Shown piece after piece: positions 1 through 12,300 of a stretch of 64,000 bases of DNA (position 1 is its first letter; each line of letters opens with the position of its first letter). Source of the stretch: Anadara kagoshimensis. Taxonomy: Eukaryota > Mollusca > Bivalvia > Arcoida > Arcidae. The stretch lies in the NCBI GenBank assembly GCA_021292105.1, contig CM037869.1, forward strand, positions 23,574,050 to 23,638,049, given 5' to 3'. Below the pieces are notes generated by a model that did not search any database, was not told the origin of the DNA, and worked only from the letters and a program-made list of their open reading frames with translations. A program made the position numbers and the translations under genes.

Positions 1-1180
1 ATATTAAGGCAATAGTTGATCAGTACCTACAAGGTATATATAAAATTTTCACATATCGCCATCATGCTGTTTAACGTATATGACCAAATATGAATGTAAC
101 CTACTGTAGTTTTCTCATATATTGGTATAGATTAAAAATTTAATTTTTTTAAAATGACATTCACAGTCAATATAATTGCATCATTTTTTGCAAAGCAATT
201 ATTTCCCATGAATACCAGCTGACACAGGAGGACGAAGTTCGTAATTGTAAATTGTGCATTGCCATCATGTAATTATACGCGGAATCATGTGATTAGTGGC
301 ATTCATAGCCTGCAATGCATTTTATTGCGGGTATGAATGTCATTGTCATCAACCTGAAGATAATACCAAACACACAGTACAAGAAAATTAATTATATAGA
401 AATAAATAATTTACAACATTTGGAATTATGGATATAAAGGCATGTCTAGACGTATACATTATATAATAACAATAACAATGCATTCAACTGAAATAAAATG
501 TCATGACATGTCTATGTCTAAATAGAGCTCAACGACTCTTTATATTATCAATATTCTAAGCTATAAATACAACAAGCTCCAAAATTGGGGTTCTGTAATC
601 AGTGATCTATGTCTGTTGTACTTTCCTGTGTGGCGATATGTCCGCTGTTCCTACTCGTGGCGTGATTATATCACAGTTTGAGCATGTACCCGCTGAGGCG
701 GCTTTGTACGTCAACGCGGACTGCTTGTTTATTTAAAGATTTTGCAGGCCTGCAGTTGTCGGGTCACTCAAGTTTTGTGGCCATCGCCGCTGTATTTTTG
801 GCGGATGTTCTGCCGTCACATTTGTATTTGTGTGTGTAGATCTAAATATTTAAATAAGATAGTGTTATGTTAAATTGCCAGTTTGAAAGTAATTTTTTAT
901 CAAAAACAATTATACCAATGCATTTCAATCCCAAAGCAAAGGGAAAACTTTGAAATTAGCATGTGGACATTCACCAAAGAATTGAAGCCGCATGCACATC
1001 CTGTTTTCTAGCTACACCCACCGCGTGTCTGATGAAAATATGGAATGAAAGGAACAATGAGATTTAGACATCAAATATAGCCTCCTGATAGAGTTAGTCT
1101 GGAGATTTATAATTTTTATGCAGATACACCGTACGCGGGTTGTTCGACATTTAATGTGTATTGTACGATATCTTAAAAGC
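1..1180. other. Intergenic DNA, nothing recognised
   Basis: No exon with homology I recognise, no clear terminal repeats and no RNA gene. If the left GCLC copy continues leftward, this would be part of its first intron. I looked for a counterpart of GCLC exon 2 on the minus strand here and did not find one. Confidence 0.5.
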
Positions 1181-1187
1181 ACTCGAC

Positions 1188-1830
1188 TCAAATAGTGAAA
1201 TGATCATTACGTCCCTTCAAAGTATTCTCCGCAATTTGTAATACATAATTTAAATCACTGAATCTATTTATGAAATGTTTGACGGTACGCTGATTTAGGT
1301 AGACCTCTGCGACACTGACTGATGGTTGAGCAATGTTTGCACATTGTCTTTTATTAAATTTGGGAAACATTTTGAGCAATTATTCTGCGGTATGTTCTCG
1401 TACCCGTTTTATGACATATGTGTATATGCGGGAATCATCTGGCAGAAATCTTTCGTTCTTTCGTATTTCAAAATACGTACCAAAATGCCCCCGCGATAGT
1501 GATATGCCAAACGCTCAGGCAATTTCACGATTCGTGTATCTGCTATCATTTAAAATTTTCACCTCATTTATGGGACAATTACCTTGTCTGTTACAGTCAC
1601 AGGTCGGTCAGAATTTGCTGCATCTTTAAAAGATTCTGTAGAAGTGACAACAACAGCGAACTGCCTCATAAGATACCGTATCAGACCCATAAACTTCACC
1701 AAACTCAGTGGAAATCTGTATTATCGAATGACCGAGTTTTGTGCCAACTTTTACATAAGCTCTTATTTCTTCAATACTTTCAACACGTTTTTCCAATCAT
1801 TTTTACAAAAGTGGTGAGAACTGGTTCTAT
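1188..1830 (-). mobile_element. Decayed mariner-type transposase
   Basis: Read on the minus strand, successive frames resemble a mariner transposase. First comes a helix-turn-helix block near 1800-1640 (IEEIRAYVKVGTKLG), then RPVTVTDK near 1580, then a block like DSRYTNREIA near 1530, then LKMFPKFNKRQ at about 1370. The order matches mariner proteins, but several frame changes and stops intervene. After the KFNKRQ block the reading jumps to what looks like the C-terminal end, so the catalytic DDE/D half is mostly deleted. I could not place the terminal inverted repeats. It is an inactive relic. Confidence 0.75.
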
Positions 1831-3049
1831 TGAAATAACTATAATTTTTGTTTAGCTGTTTAAGTAAATACACGTGTTTATACTTTTGGAAAGGTATTTA
1901 TTAGAGCTATCCAAGAGTATCATAGTCAACGAAAGTGTCCAATATAGTGATGACATAAAACGAGTTGAATTTATTTGTTGTTGCTTTAACTGACTTAAAC
2001 GTAACTGATGCAAAATGTACAAATATTGAAACGATTATTTTATAAATAACTCTCAGTTTATGTGGTTAACCGGGTATCTTAAGATTTTGGAAGTGTCAAT
2101 TCTCATAAAATTGCGAAGGAATTTGTTAACCACTTCAAATTGAAAGATATTGCTTATACATTTCAGTTAAGAATTTGCGAAAGAGCAATCATTTGATATT
2201 ACAAAATACTGGTCAGTGAATGGAACAACGCCAATCATTCTCTCAGAGCATTAAGCTCCGCCTTTTATGACGTCACAATAAAGAACGCAAACCAAAATCA
2301 GACTTGACGAGAGGTTCACAGGTCATGTAAGTTTACTGAAATGTTAACGTTATTGATGTAGAAAAAAAAATCAGCGATTGTAAATATATTGGTATAATCC
2401 ACTAAGTTTGTTTAAAGTTTCATTTGTAAAGTAAACACAAAGGGGTTTTCCGAACCTATGGATAACAAATAAATCTCAGATGATTTTAATATAAAAAAGT
2501 ATGAAAGAAACCAAACTGAATTACTATTAAATTCTTTCAATTTTAGTAGAGTACCATCAGATAGGAGAAATGTGTCATATATAAAGTGAAGAAAAAAAGT
2601 TTAATTTATGCCTTTGTATGAACTCCATTTTACTAATGCATTTATGTTTTAATTTTGAATTGATCATCTATTTGCTAGATGTTGAATTTTATGGCTTAGT
2701 TTTCCTAGATGAAAGAGTATCAAAGTAAAAATCATCAAAGTACAATTCAATTTTTTCATATATAAACCATTTTTAATGTAACACGTGCAATCCATGATAA
2801 AAACAAGATTATGTAATGGTTCTGAAAAAATAAACGCTTTGAAAATCACGAATTGCAGGTAACATTTAGCTTAAGGCCCCCCGCTAAAACATAAAACAAG
2901 TTTACCAACCAATAAGCTATTAGTATTGTTCACAAGGTCTTTAGTTCAATATCAGATTTAATTGATTTGCATTCTAAACTCTGACCAGGTGATCCAACGG
3001 TATTAAGTATTTTTTATCTCGTTCGATGGTACTTCCCAAACGATATATA
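1831..3049. other. Intergenic/intronic DNA, nothing recognised
   Basis: Low-complexity AT-rich DNA. Short open frames here show no family motif and are not supported as exons. Confidence 0.4.
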
Positions 3050-3290
3050 CTCAAAAAACCACCATATTATTCCATGTCCGAATCACAATTTAGAAGCAAA
3101 GAATAAAACTTTATAACTGACAAGTCAAGTTAGACACATTAACTTCCACCAGGAAAAAGAGGCCAGGTGCTTCGAAAGGATAAGTTCCTTCTGTTTAGCT
3201 AGCTACAACCATCACGTGTGTAATCAAAATTGTGTGAAAGGAACATGGAACCATGGGGCGTCAAATATATCCAGGGCAATCTTGGAAAGA
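3050..3290 (-). repeat. 3' tail of the YIDD reverse-transcriptase element
   Basis: A diverged copy of the tail that recurs throughout the window, in minus orientation. Recognisable pieces include TTTAGCTAGCTACA, GTGTGTAATCAAAATTGTGTG and the block just past the RT stop codon. It has no coding part. Confidence 0.8.
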
Positions 3291-3524
3291 ATATAAGTAA
3301 CTATATTTTAAATATATACAACAAAACCGCAAATTATAGGTTCTAGATTAAATTTTGTTATGTTTGTATAAAAAATATTTATGTTTATTAAAGTTTATTT
3401 TATATTTTTTATTCTAAGAACAACTGATGGTAAAATTTTTAAGATGGTTATAAATGTTTAAGCAAATTGTTTTTATTATGAATAACAATATCCGTTCAAA
3501 CACAACTGTTACCTTAACAAACAT

Positions 3525-3531
<7 letters not shown>

Positions 3532-3621
<90 letters not shown>

Positions 3622-3627
3622 GAGAGA
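3532..3627. repeat. Compound (CA)n-(GA)n microsatellite
   Basis: About 30 bases of CA repeat pass into about 65 bases of GA repeat with one interruption. It lies about 160 bp downstream of the donor of the left GCLC exon 1. Confidence 0.95.
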
Positions 3628-3789
3628 TTTTAGCCATCCAATAGATTTAACAGAGTAGATATATTACAATATTATGACTTAATAGAATTCAAATAGCAGA
3701 TATCAAAACTTTCTTTTTTTTTGGTTGTGTATTCACTTGTTTATTTTCTATTTTTACTTATAATAACCAAACATCTATAATTTACAAAC

Positions 3790-3939
3790 CTCATCTCCCC
3801 AGAGGAATTGATCTCCCTTTCTATCTTTAGATTTATGATATTGTTGAATGAACTCCTTGGCTGCTTTAATCTTAAATTTTTCTGAATTTCTTTTGATTTC
3901 TTCCCAACTCAGTGGCGTACCATTAGATAGAAGTCCCAT
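3790..3939 (-). CDS. GCLC: GCLC-like gene, second copy, exon 1 only
   Basis: On the minus strand 150 nt encode 50 residues beginning MGLLSNGTPLSWEE and ending DQFLWGDE, followed directly by a GT donor (GTTTGT). This is the N-terminus of glutamate-cysteine ligase catalytic subunit. The same exon of the neighbouring copy (21173-21322) has the same length, the same end point (WGDE|GT), the same donor, and a similar ACAACATGG start context. The two differ at about a dozen residues, so this is an old tandem copy rather than an assembly repeat. No exon 2 is visible between here and the left edge, so the rest of the gene should lie outside the window. A lone duplicated exon is the alternative. Confidence 0.85.
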
Positions 3940-5011
3940 GTTGTAGGGTATTGATGCAAAATAATTATATTAAGCATACATTAAACCTTTAGTATAGACT
4001 TTTAAAGTAACATATGTTTCTGTTAATATTTTAAAAAAATAAAATATGTGACTTTAATATTTTTCCGATACATGCACCGAGTCAAATATATAGCTTTGAC
4101 GATCACAAAACGTTCACAATATAAATCATTTGATTTATGAGATGCTAGGACAGTGTCCGTAAATAGCGCTGAACCAAGTGTTCCAATATTTGGATACTAA
4201 TAGATATTCGTATTCGAATATTCGTTTCTATAAGAGAACATTGGGTCAAACAAATATTCAATGAGCTTAAACTTCATCTGAAATCAGTTGTTTAAAAACA
4301 TATAATTTTATGATTTAAAATTTACAGTGTAACTCTTTATAGAAATGTTTTCTTTCTATACGTTACTTAGGCATGAATCTAAATTTAAATGGCAGCAACA
4401 TATCATGCCTTATCAAGATTTTATAGGAATGGCAGCAGATATTTAAAACATGCAGCGAATTTAGTAAAACAATGCAGTTTTATCAATATATTTTTTCTTT
4501 ACCCGTTTTTATTAAATTCCATTTAATTTAGAAATAATTGACATTTATCCGTTTTATATATCGTCGAATAATACACGGACCAGAGTTCACATGCAAAGAA
4601 TATATATGGCTTGCCACCGAGTGATATATTTACCGCATGTTAACAACGGCCCGTCTATTATTCGACGACAAACCTCAAGTAAATTGCTGGTCATTTCAAT
4701 TCTAACATGACTTAGATAAAAAGGCTTGAAATTAACATTGCGAGCTCATTTTTCGGAACTTCATTTTACTATAATATATAATTGCAACAAAATTGAGATA
4801 ACTTCCATTGAAATAAATTATTTTATGAACGAAAATAACATTATTCACGCTAGAAAAGGAAAGTTCACACACTCTATGTTCGCATGTGCGAAGTTTATCA
4901 AATTTAAGCGAGCAAAACGAATTGAATCGTTTTTTTACCATATTGCACAATACATCTATCACCATCTGTTGTGGTTAATAGGAATTTTACATATATGTTT
5001 GAAAGTATAAA
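3940..5011. other. Spacer upstream of left GCLC exon 1
   Basis: This would hold the promoter of the left GCLC copy. Apart from the small inverted-repeat element at 4561-4668 I see no gene, no clear TATA box and no recognisable regulatory site. Confidence 0.4.
4561..4668. mobile_element. Small inverted-repeat element (MITE)
   Basis: The arms TCGTCGAATAATA at 4561-4573 and TATTATTCGACGA at 4656-4668 are exact reverse complements. Similarity continues inward (ACGG-A/G-CC). The 108-bp size with no coding capacity fits a MITE or a hairpin repeat. I could not identify a target-site duplication with confidence. Confidence 0.6.
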
Positions 5012-5390
5012 AAAAACAAACATACAGTGCGAATCACAATCCAAAAGAAAATTTAAAACTTTATATCTAACAATTAGGTTATACACGTGAACATTCACCA
5101 GGGAAGTGAGACAGGGTGCTCCGGAAAGGTAAGCACCTCCTGTTTAGCTAGCTACACTCGCCACGTGTCACCAAAAGTGTGTGAATGGAACGTGGAACTA
5201 TGGGACGTCAAATCTATCAATGGCAAACCTGGACACAGAGATATCAAACTTATCAACAATTTGAGGGCCTTGATATAATTTAAACAATATTTTATTCAGA
5301 AATAAATGTTGAAAAGGATTGGACAGCAGGCATTGCCTATATAAGTCCTCTCCTTAGTCGGAGTACATAATAACAAGTATCGCAAAAATA

Positions 5391-5430
<40 letters not shown>

Positions 5431-5988
5431 AAAATGAATAATAATAATAATAATATTAATAATAATACACAATGTAATAATAATTATATTAATAATAATA
5501 ATAATAATAATGACTAGTGTTGTACCAATAATTATGATGATATAAAAAGGGCCTTGATAAGCCGAGGCTTGCAATATTCCTGAGTCAACAATTTTTTTGC
5601 AAGCAGCCTCCCCATAGAGGGAAAAAGCCCAACCATAGCGTATCATTTGGGAAACAAATACAACATAAGCAGGAGAAGCAGGTATATTGCTGTATAGAAA
5701 AAGAAAGTTGACAATAAAAAAATTGAAGTCATCACGTTTGTCAAAAAGTTTCAAATGTAGCCTTTCGTGGGCTTCATAATTCCGGTTTAAGTCTAAATAT
5801 GAAGCAGAACTTGAGGAATCAGTGGTATTTCAAGCTCACTAGGGTATATGACATTCACACAGTCCTTAAATTTAGGATTGTTAAGCGACAGAACGTCATC
5901 TATATATCTGTATGTATGTGAAGTTGAATGATTTGGCGCCAGTCGACAGTCTTCTCTCCAGATCTAATTAGTTTAACTAGATTCTGCA
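5012..5988 (-). mobile_element. 5'-truncated YIDD reverse-transcriptase element, interrupted
   Basis: On the minus strand the tail (5012-5265) is followed by the last part of the RT reading frame ([15 protein letters not shown], then ASPAYVVFVSQMIRYG, then the YIDDV region near 5900). The copy is 5'-truncated near 5988 and is degenerate. It is split by the insertion at 5276-5548. It belongs to the same family as 26881-27778 and 50070-51105. Confidence 0.85.
5276..5548. mobile_element. Insertion with (TAA)n inside the RT copy
   Basis: A segment absent from the other RT copies is flanked by an exact 11-bp direct repeat, GGGCCTTGATA, at 5265-5275 and 5549-5559. The flank sequence is normal RT coding sequence present once in the other copies, so this is a target-site duplication. 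The insert holds about 130 bp of TAA/AAT repeat and a block around GGACAGCAGGC. Variable-length duplication plus a simple-repeat tail suggests a LINE- or SINE-type retroposed fragment of unknown family. Confidence 0.8.
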
Positions 5989-6764
5989 TGAATATAGAGA
6001 ATTTATATATACAGGTAGATCAAGAGAAATAAAAAAATTGAGCTCAGTTAATTTGTTACTTTCTGAGGAATACTAAGGTATTTTTCCCAAACAATATTTC
6101 ATTAGCTTTGTTTGGTTAAATACATTTTTGGTCCAATGGATTTTATTTACAACATTGGTTTCGCAATTTTGGTGAAAGCACTACTGGCGAAGAATTGTAT
6201 TCCGAAACGACCGTCTAGTACTTTAAATTTAAACTGGTATAATGTATAATATATTTAGAACTGTATTTAAATGTTCTATGTAAAGAGTATGGGGATAAAC
6301 AAGCTAGTGTGAAGTCGACAATTTTTTATATTTAAAAATGGTATGTTCAAATATTTTAAAGACATTTATAATAGAAATACTCAAGCGTTTAAATTTCAGA
6401 CACGTACTAACATTTAGAAAGTAGTAATCACAGAATAGGAATTAAATAGGATAGGGTATTGACTGCAAGCCTCATATGCTCCTAATAAACAACTTGCCTA
6501 GATGTAAAATTGTAAGCTTTTGGTGATTAGTTCTAGAACATGCTCTTCAAACTGAGAAAACTCAGCTATGATCTTTCATTTGTTTAAACATTTTTTTCAA
6601 ATTTTGAAATTTCAAAAATCATTGTCTTTTTCAGTTTCGTTTGTTTGTTTAACAGGAGAATAGAACATATTAAGTGAAATATTTGATATTATTTAAATGT
6701 TAACACTTATCTTTTTGACGTTGTCAGTTTTGTATTTTGTTTCAACAATTATAAGCGTAATCAC
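5989..6764. other. Spacer with a decayed hammerhead repeat
   Basis: Only a diverged copy of the hammerhead-bearing repeat (about 6090-6250) is recognisable here. Confidence 0.5.
6177..6222 (+). repeat. Decayed hammerhead ribozyme copy
   Basis: This has the same 46-nt layout as the intact copies: AGCACTA arm, stem II with GAAAC after it, GTC, then the TAGTACT arm. The CUGAUGA core reads CUGGCGA, so it is probably inactive. The flank AACTGGTATAAT, shared with all copies, follows. Confidence 0.8.
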
Positions 6765-7031
6765 AGTATTGTTGAAGTTTGATGTCTCTGTGTCCAGGAT
6801 TGCGCTGGATATATTTGACGTCTCATAGTTCCATGTTCCTTTCACACAATTTTAATTACACACGTGGCGGGTGTAGCTAGCTAAACAGGAGGTGCTTACC
6901 CTTCCGGAGCACCCGGACTCACTTCCCTGGGGGAAGTTCACGTGTCTAACCTAACTTGTCAGTTACAAAGTTTTTACTTTGCTTCTGGATTGTGATATCG
7001 GACATGGATTAGTATGTTTGTTTTTGATTAA
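6765..7031 (+). repeat. RT-element tail with last RT codons
   Basis: The copy begins in the final RT codons (GTTTGATGTCTCTGTGTCCA), runs through the stop region and contains the full 3' tail, ending GGATTAGTATGTTTGTTTTTGA. It lies about 35 bp beyond the poly(A) signal of the GCLC gene, converging on that gene's 3' end. Confidence 0.9.
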
Positions 7032-7066
7032 CTAAACATAACATTAACAAAAAAATCTCAAAAGTT

Positions 7067-7072
7067 TTTATT
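7067..7072 (-). terminator. Probable GCLC poly(A) signal
   Basis: AATAAA on the minus strand, about 60 nt after the GCLC stop codon (7133-7135). Its position is reasonable for cleavage before the downstream repeat. Confidence 0.6.
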
Positions 7073-7132
7073 TCAATATTAAAATAAAAAAAACTTAAAC
7101 GAGATCAAGTGATAAACATGATTCAAATTATA

Positions 7133-9268
7133 TTATGAATAATTAGATAATATCATTTCTGTGGAATGATGTTTAGATAGCCCAGAAATCTTTTTCAGCA
7201 AATCATAATTAATTTCTTCAGACACAACCGAATCTTTCTTGTATGACGGATGAGCTGACACAAAATCTCGTATCCATTTGGCACCTGTCTTCAATTCTCC
7301 TAGAATGGACAAAATATATTATGAAAATCATTTAACTTTACTTTGTTTTAACAAACTAAATACTTATATATAACAGAAAGTTATAGCATTAATTTATTAG
7401 TCTCAAATTATTACTTTATTTCTGTTAAATTAATGCCATAAAAGCAATATCAAGCATTACGTATTTAACTTAATATGTAAATTGTTTTTGTGATGTAATT
7501 TGAGCATGGACTACTATAATTGTGGTTAATAAACGACAATAAGTTTATCAGGCCCCAGTTTCACAATCCTTAGCTAAGATTTTCCTTAACTTAAATCTTG
7601 TCTTTATAATTTTGTTAATTGTCACGACATTTAGGAATTTAAGGTGCCATTGTTAAGATAGTTTTGACAAATATATCCATCAGTAGTTCCAAAAAGAGAT
7701 TACTAAAATTTGCTAAAGTTAAGTTAAGGAAATACTTAGCTAAGGAATAATTGTGAAACTGGAGCCAGATCTGTATCCAAACAACATTACTAAATCAAGT
7801 TTTAAACAAAGAGTCAATGCGTTAACACATTGTTTCGTATCCTTTTACGGCAGAACCTTTCAGTTCAAATAAAAGTTAAAACATAATTATGAATTACCAG
7901 AAGCTCTTGCTGAAATTATCGCCAGGTACTCCTGTATAATTGTACGTGACTTTACATCAAGTGTCATTTCATCTACGTATTTGGACACAACGGAAATGAT
8001 CCCAGGTGTCCGTCCCTTAAAATAAATAAATAAATAATGACAAATTATACCAGTGTTGATATTACAGCACTAGGCGGTCATTTCGGAATACAATTCCTCA
8101 TCAGTAGTGCTTAGACCAAAATTTTAAATCAAACTGTTTTTCAAGTTGTTGAAAAAATGTTAAAAGGACCAAAAAATCTTTTACCAAATGCAGCTAAGGG
8201 AATACTTTGCATGATGGAGTAAATCTTAGTTTTTTGAGGAATTAAGTTCCCCGTCAGTAATACTTGGACAAAAAATGTGAAACAAAAAATGAACTTTAGT
8301 TGTTAATATGTAAACAATAAAACAGGACACTATGTTGATGTAAACTGTAAGCCATATGGCATAAAAACAGAAAAACCGAAAAACTGAAATTCTGGTTTTT
8401 TGTGTTTGACTATTTTAAAACCTACATTCATTAATGTTTGTTGACATTACAATTTGAGATATTGGTAAATCATTTTTACTAAATTTTGGACAAAGGTGTT
8501 TTTCAGATCTACCAATTTTTCAAAAAATGTTTTAACAATATTTCCAGTATAAAAAACAACATCAAGTAGATGATCTGTATTAACATTTAATGTATCCTTT
8601 GTCTCTAGCTAAACAGGTGGTGCTTACACTTCCGGAACACACGGCCTCACTTTCCTGATGGAAGTCTACGTGTCTAACCTGACTTGTCAGTTTCAAAGTT
8701 TTTACTTTGTTTTCAGATTGTGATTCGGACATGGATTAGTTTGTTTGTTTTTGATTAAAGTTGATGCTTTGTTCTTGTCGACTCTACATACGTGCCACGG
8801 GATATACTGGCAAAATTTGTGGTTTCCTTTTTTTTAATAGTTCTAAGTGAATTGAACATGAGGCACTCTCAGATCCAATTATTACCTGCATTCCATTAAT
8901 AATTTCGTTGATTGTCATCTCTGTATACAGTTTACGACTAGGCTTACAGTTTTCATTGTTAGATTGAATTGTTTTGGAATCTAATCGAGAATTTTCTGAA
9001 ATAAATAAACAAAATGTAAATGAAACTATCTCTGTAATTAAACAAGAACTTAATATAATAAGAAAGAAAATAATATTAAAAACAAACCTGTAGAATTAAA
9101 CAGATTTGAAAAAGTTCTTAAAACGTTATTAATACATGTATTTCATTGTTAATAGATTTCTAGCAAAATATCTCATTCGTATAAAACGTTTAATAATTAA
9201 TCGCCTGTCGATTATCGGTGATGAGGTTGTTAATTTGATGGACGTATGTGACAAATTCTTCGAATGGA

Positions 9269-9316
<48 letters not shown>

Positions 9317-12300
9317 CAGTGAATATATTCTTCTTGAAACAAAATTGTTCTTTATTAACAGCATCTCTTTTGTATGCTTTTTGCACATTCTGATCAACCT
9401 TTTTAAAAACATATTTGATTGTTTAAATAATATCAATTAAATTATATTTTTTTTCATTCAAGAAAGCTCGACGAGATTCCATACACAGTTAACCATCAAC
9501 AACTGAATCATATAACTACAAGTGTTTGAACTAAAAAGGGAATATGTTTAATGTTGAAATAGAAAATCAAATACCATTTTACTCAGACATACTTCTCTGA
9601 CGGACGTCAGCTTGATGATTTTAAATTTTTTAAACTTAATGGAATTACAAAATAGTGACCCAATATTTACTTAATGCAATCACAAAATAGTGATCCAACA
9701 TTTACTTACTTCTGATATTGGCACAACAAAATCTAACTTGTACTTCAGTATAGCTCTACTTAGTAGTACAACAAACACGGAACAAGCTGCACTTTCTTTG
9801 TTCGTCAATTGTGCCTGTGAAAAATCAGTAATAAAGAATTACTAAACCTGTTTTAATTTAGCAATACTAGATGGCCGTTTCGGGATACAATCCCTCATCA
9901 GTAGTGTTCGGAGCTATCATGTAAAAATCCAAATTATTTTCAGATGTTGAAAAGAGAACCGAATCATAAAAACACTAAAATGTATTTTACCAAATAAATT
10001 AAAAGAAGAAATGATAATTAAGTCTTCTTATATATTACAGAACAGAAACATGCCTTACAACCACTACTCACTGAATATAAACTGGACAAAACAAGTTAAG
10101 GAACACAACAAAAACATGAACGTAAATCATATCATTTTGAACAGCTTCACACTTCTCATAATTTTATTATTGAGATTTAATTTCATGCACAAAAATCATC
10201 TTCTTTACTTAATAAATTACATCATTAGAAACAAAAACAGAACAAAATACAAAATGTTTGTTATATTTTTCATTTTTTGGGGTTTTTATTTAACATTAAA
10301 TATTGGCCCCCAACTTCTTTTGTTGATTATAATACAAAAATGCTTGCTTGGAGTATTTATCAAAGTAATAAACGTATAATGGCTGATACAGCAAAGTTTC
10401 AATTTAGCATTAGATTGGCATCAGTTTATTTTCAAGTGTGTTAGATGCTTGTGTTGCCGAGGAAATAAAAAATACAACGTATATTAATTTTATGAAAATC
10501 CATTGGAATAAACTTATTTCGCGTAATCTATGATTATTGAAAAAACCAATGTTGATCAGTATGTTAAATGTCTTTGAGCAAGTAATATATTTGAGTACTA
10601 AAAAATAAAAATAAGTTTTTGTAGACCATGATTTTTTTTATATTTACGTAACACTTAACACTATATCATTATGATAGTTATTTAAATAACTCACGTCCAT
10701 TGGTCTAAACTCAATCCTCCATCCAGTGTTATTATCATTAAAGATAGGCAACTTAAGCTTCAAGGTCATCCAGTTCAGTTTATTGAAAATCTGTGTAAAA
10801 GAAAAATGTATTGGGCGATATGTAAAAAGGGGTTTAAAACATGAACTTGAAACAAAAAGAAAAAAATAGGGTTGTCTAATGTTTATATCAACTGGTTCCT
10901 TGCTGTTTCTTATACTTCCCTTAGATCAAGCTACAATAAAGAAATCGAATGAAAATAGAATTAATAGAAATATTATATGAGTGGAGTAACGGTTTATATG
11001 TCCCAGTCAAGACTCTTTCACTTGAAGCAAGACTACATTTCGTCATTATATGAATACATAAATGGAAGGAACCGTATTACCAGTTGAAAACCACCTACAT
11101 TCGGCAAGCGTACGGGCACACTATCTCACGCTAGGATCTAGATTCGAACATAGGCGGTGAGAGACTATAAACGTCCGATATAGATTGATCTACTTGGACA
11201 CAGAGGCTTATATGAAATAAAAATAACGATGCTAATTTCAAACATCACTGACGTCAAGTATCTCTGTATCATCTTTTGTGTCTTCTTGATCCAACGTCTG
11301 TAAATTCTCCTTGTAAATAAACAATGGATCCCTTGTCAATATATATGCAATATGCTGAGCCATTCCTTCATCCACTCCTTAAAAGAAAATCAAGTATATC
11401 ATATCTTAGTAGTTGTTCAGCAGTAGATTAATGCACAAAAATTATATTGTTACCACGTTAAACCGATGGTTAAAGTATGTATCAAGTTCTAAATTCATTA
11501 ATTCAACACTGTAATTTATAACATAATCCTGTAGGATCGAACCTTGTTATTAGCAATTCAAATTAAGATTTTACGATGTTATCAATACTTATGTTTTTCT
11601 CTTTTTATGCATTTAATTCAAAGAGTAACCTCTTTATGGTAAATTAACTTCAGTATCGCAAAAGGAGTTAATATGACTAAAATTTACGTGTATTGTAAAC
11701 TTCCTTTTACAAATACAAGAAACACAACGAGTGGATGATTCAAACAAGTTTAAAAAAGTCAACTTGACATTTAATAGATAACACATAGTCACCCTTCAAT
11801 GAAATTTCTAGAATAGTGATAGGTTAACCTGCCGGGGCACATAGAACTATGTTCGGAAATCTGTCGGGGTGCATGATGCACGCGACGGTAGAGGTTAGAA
11901 TGGAAGTAACGGTAAGACACATCGCGATAACGAACATAAGTCACACAGAACACGATATCTAAGTTAAAGAGACCACACATATATCGCTTTTGAAAGATGG
12001 CAAAAACGTTATACAGGGTTTTGGCAGGTCATACGTCTCCATGCAAGCTCAGGGTACATATATCTTTGACAGGACATATGAGTCTATCTAACCGGCGAAA
12101 ACCCTGTATAACTTATAATGGTGTCCATCGGTCAATTGCATCCTTATACTTTTATAAGATTGAAAAATCTATAAATATTCGTAAGAGAAGCTTATTCCAG
12201 AACAACATTTCAGATTCTTTTTCCCAAAAATAGGGCTTTACATGGTAAATACGATGGAAACCCTATAATATAACGTACCAGATTCCAGTAACACATTATA

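Noticed and set aside
1418-1855. A 145-codon plus-strand frame
   Set aside because: It is the opposite strand of the decayed mariner; the meaningful reading is on the minus strand.
10011-10379. A 122-codon plus-strand frame in a GCLC intron
   Set aside because: Composition is AT-driven (Asn, Ile, Leu, Lys) with no family motif, and it is antisense to a well-supported gene.
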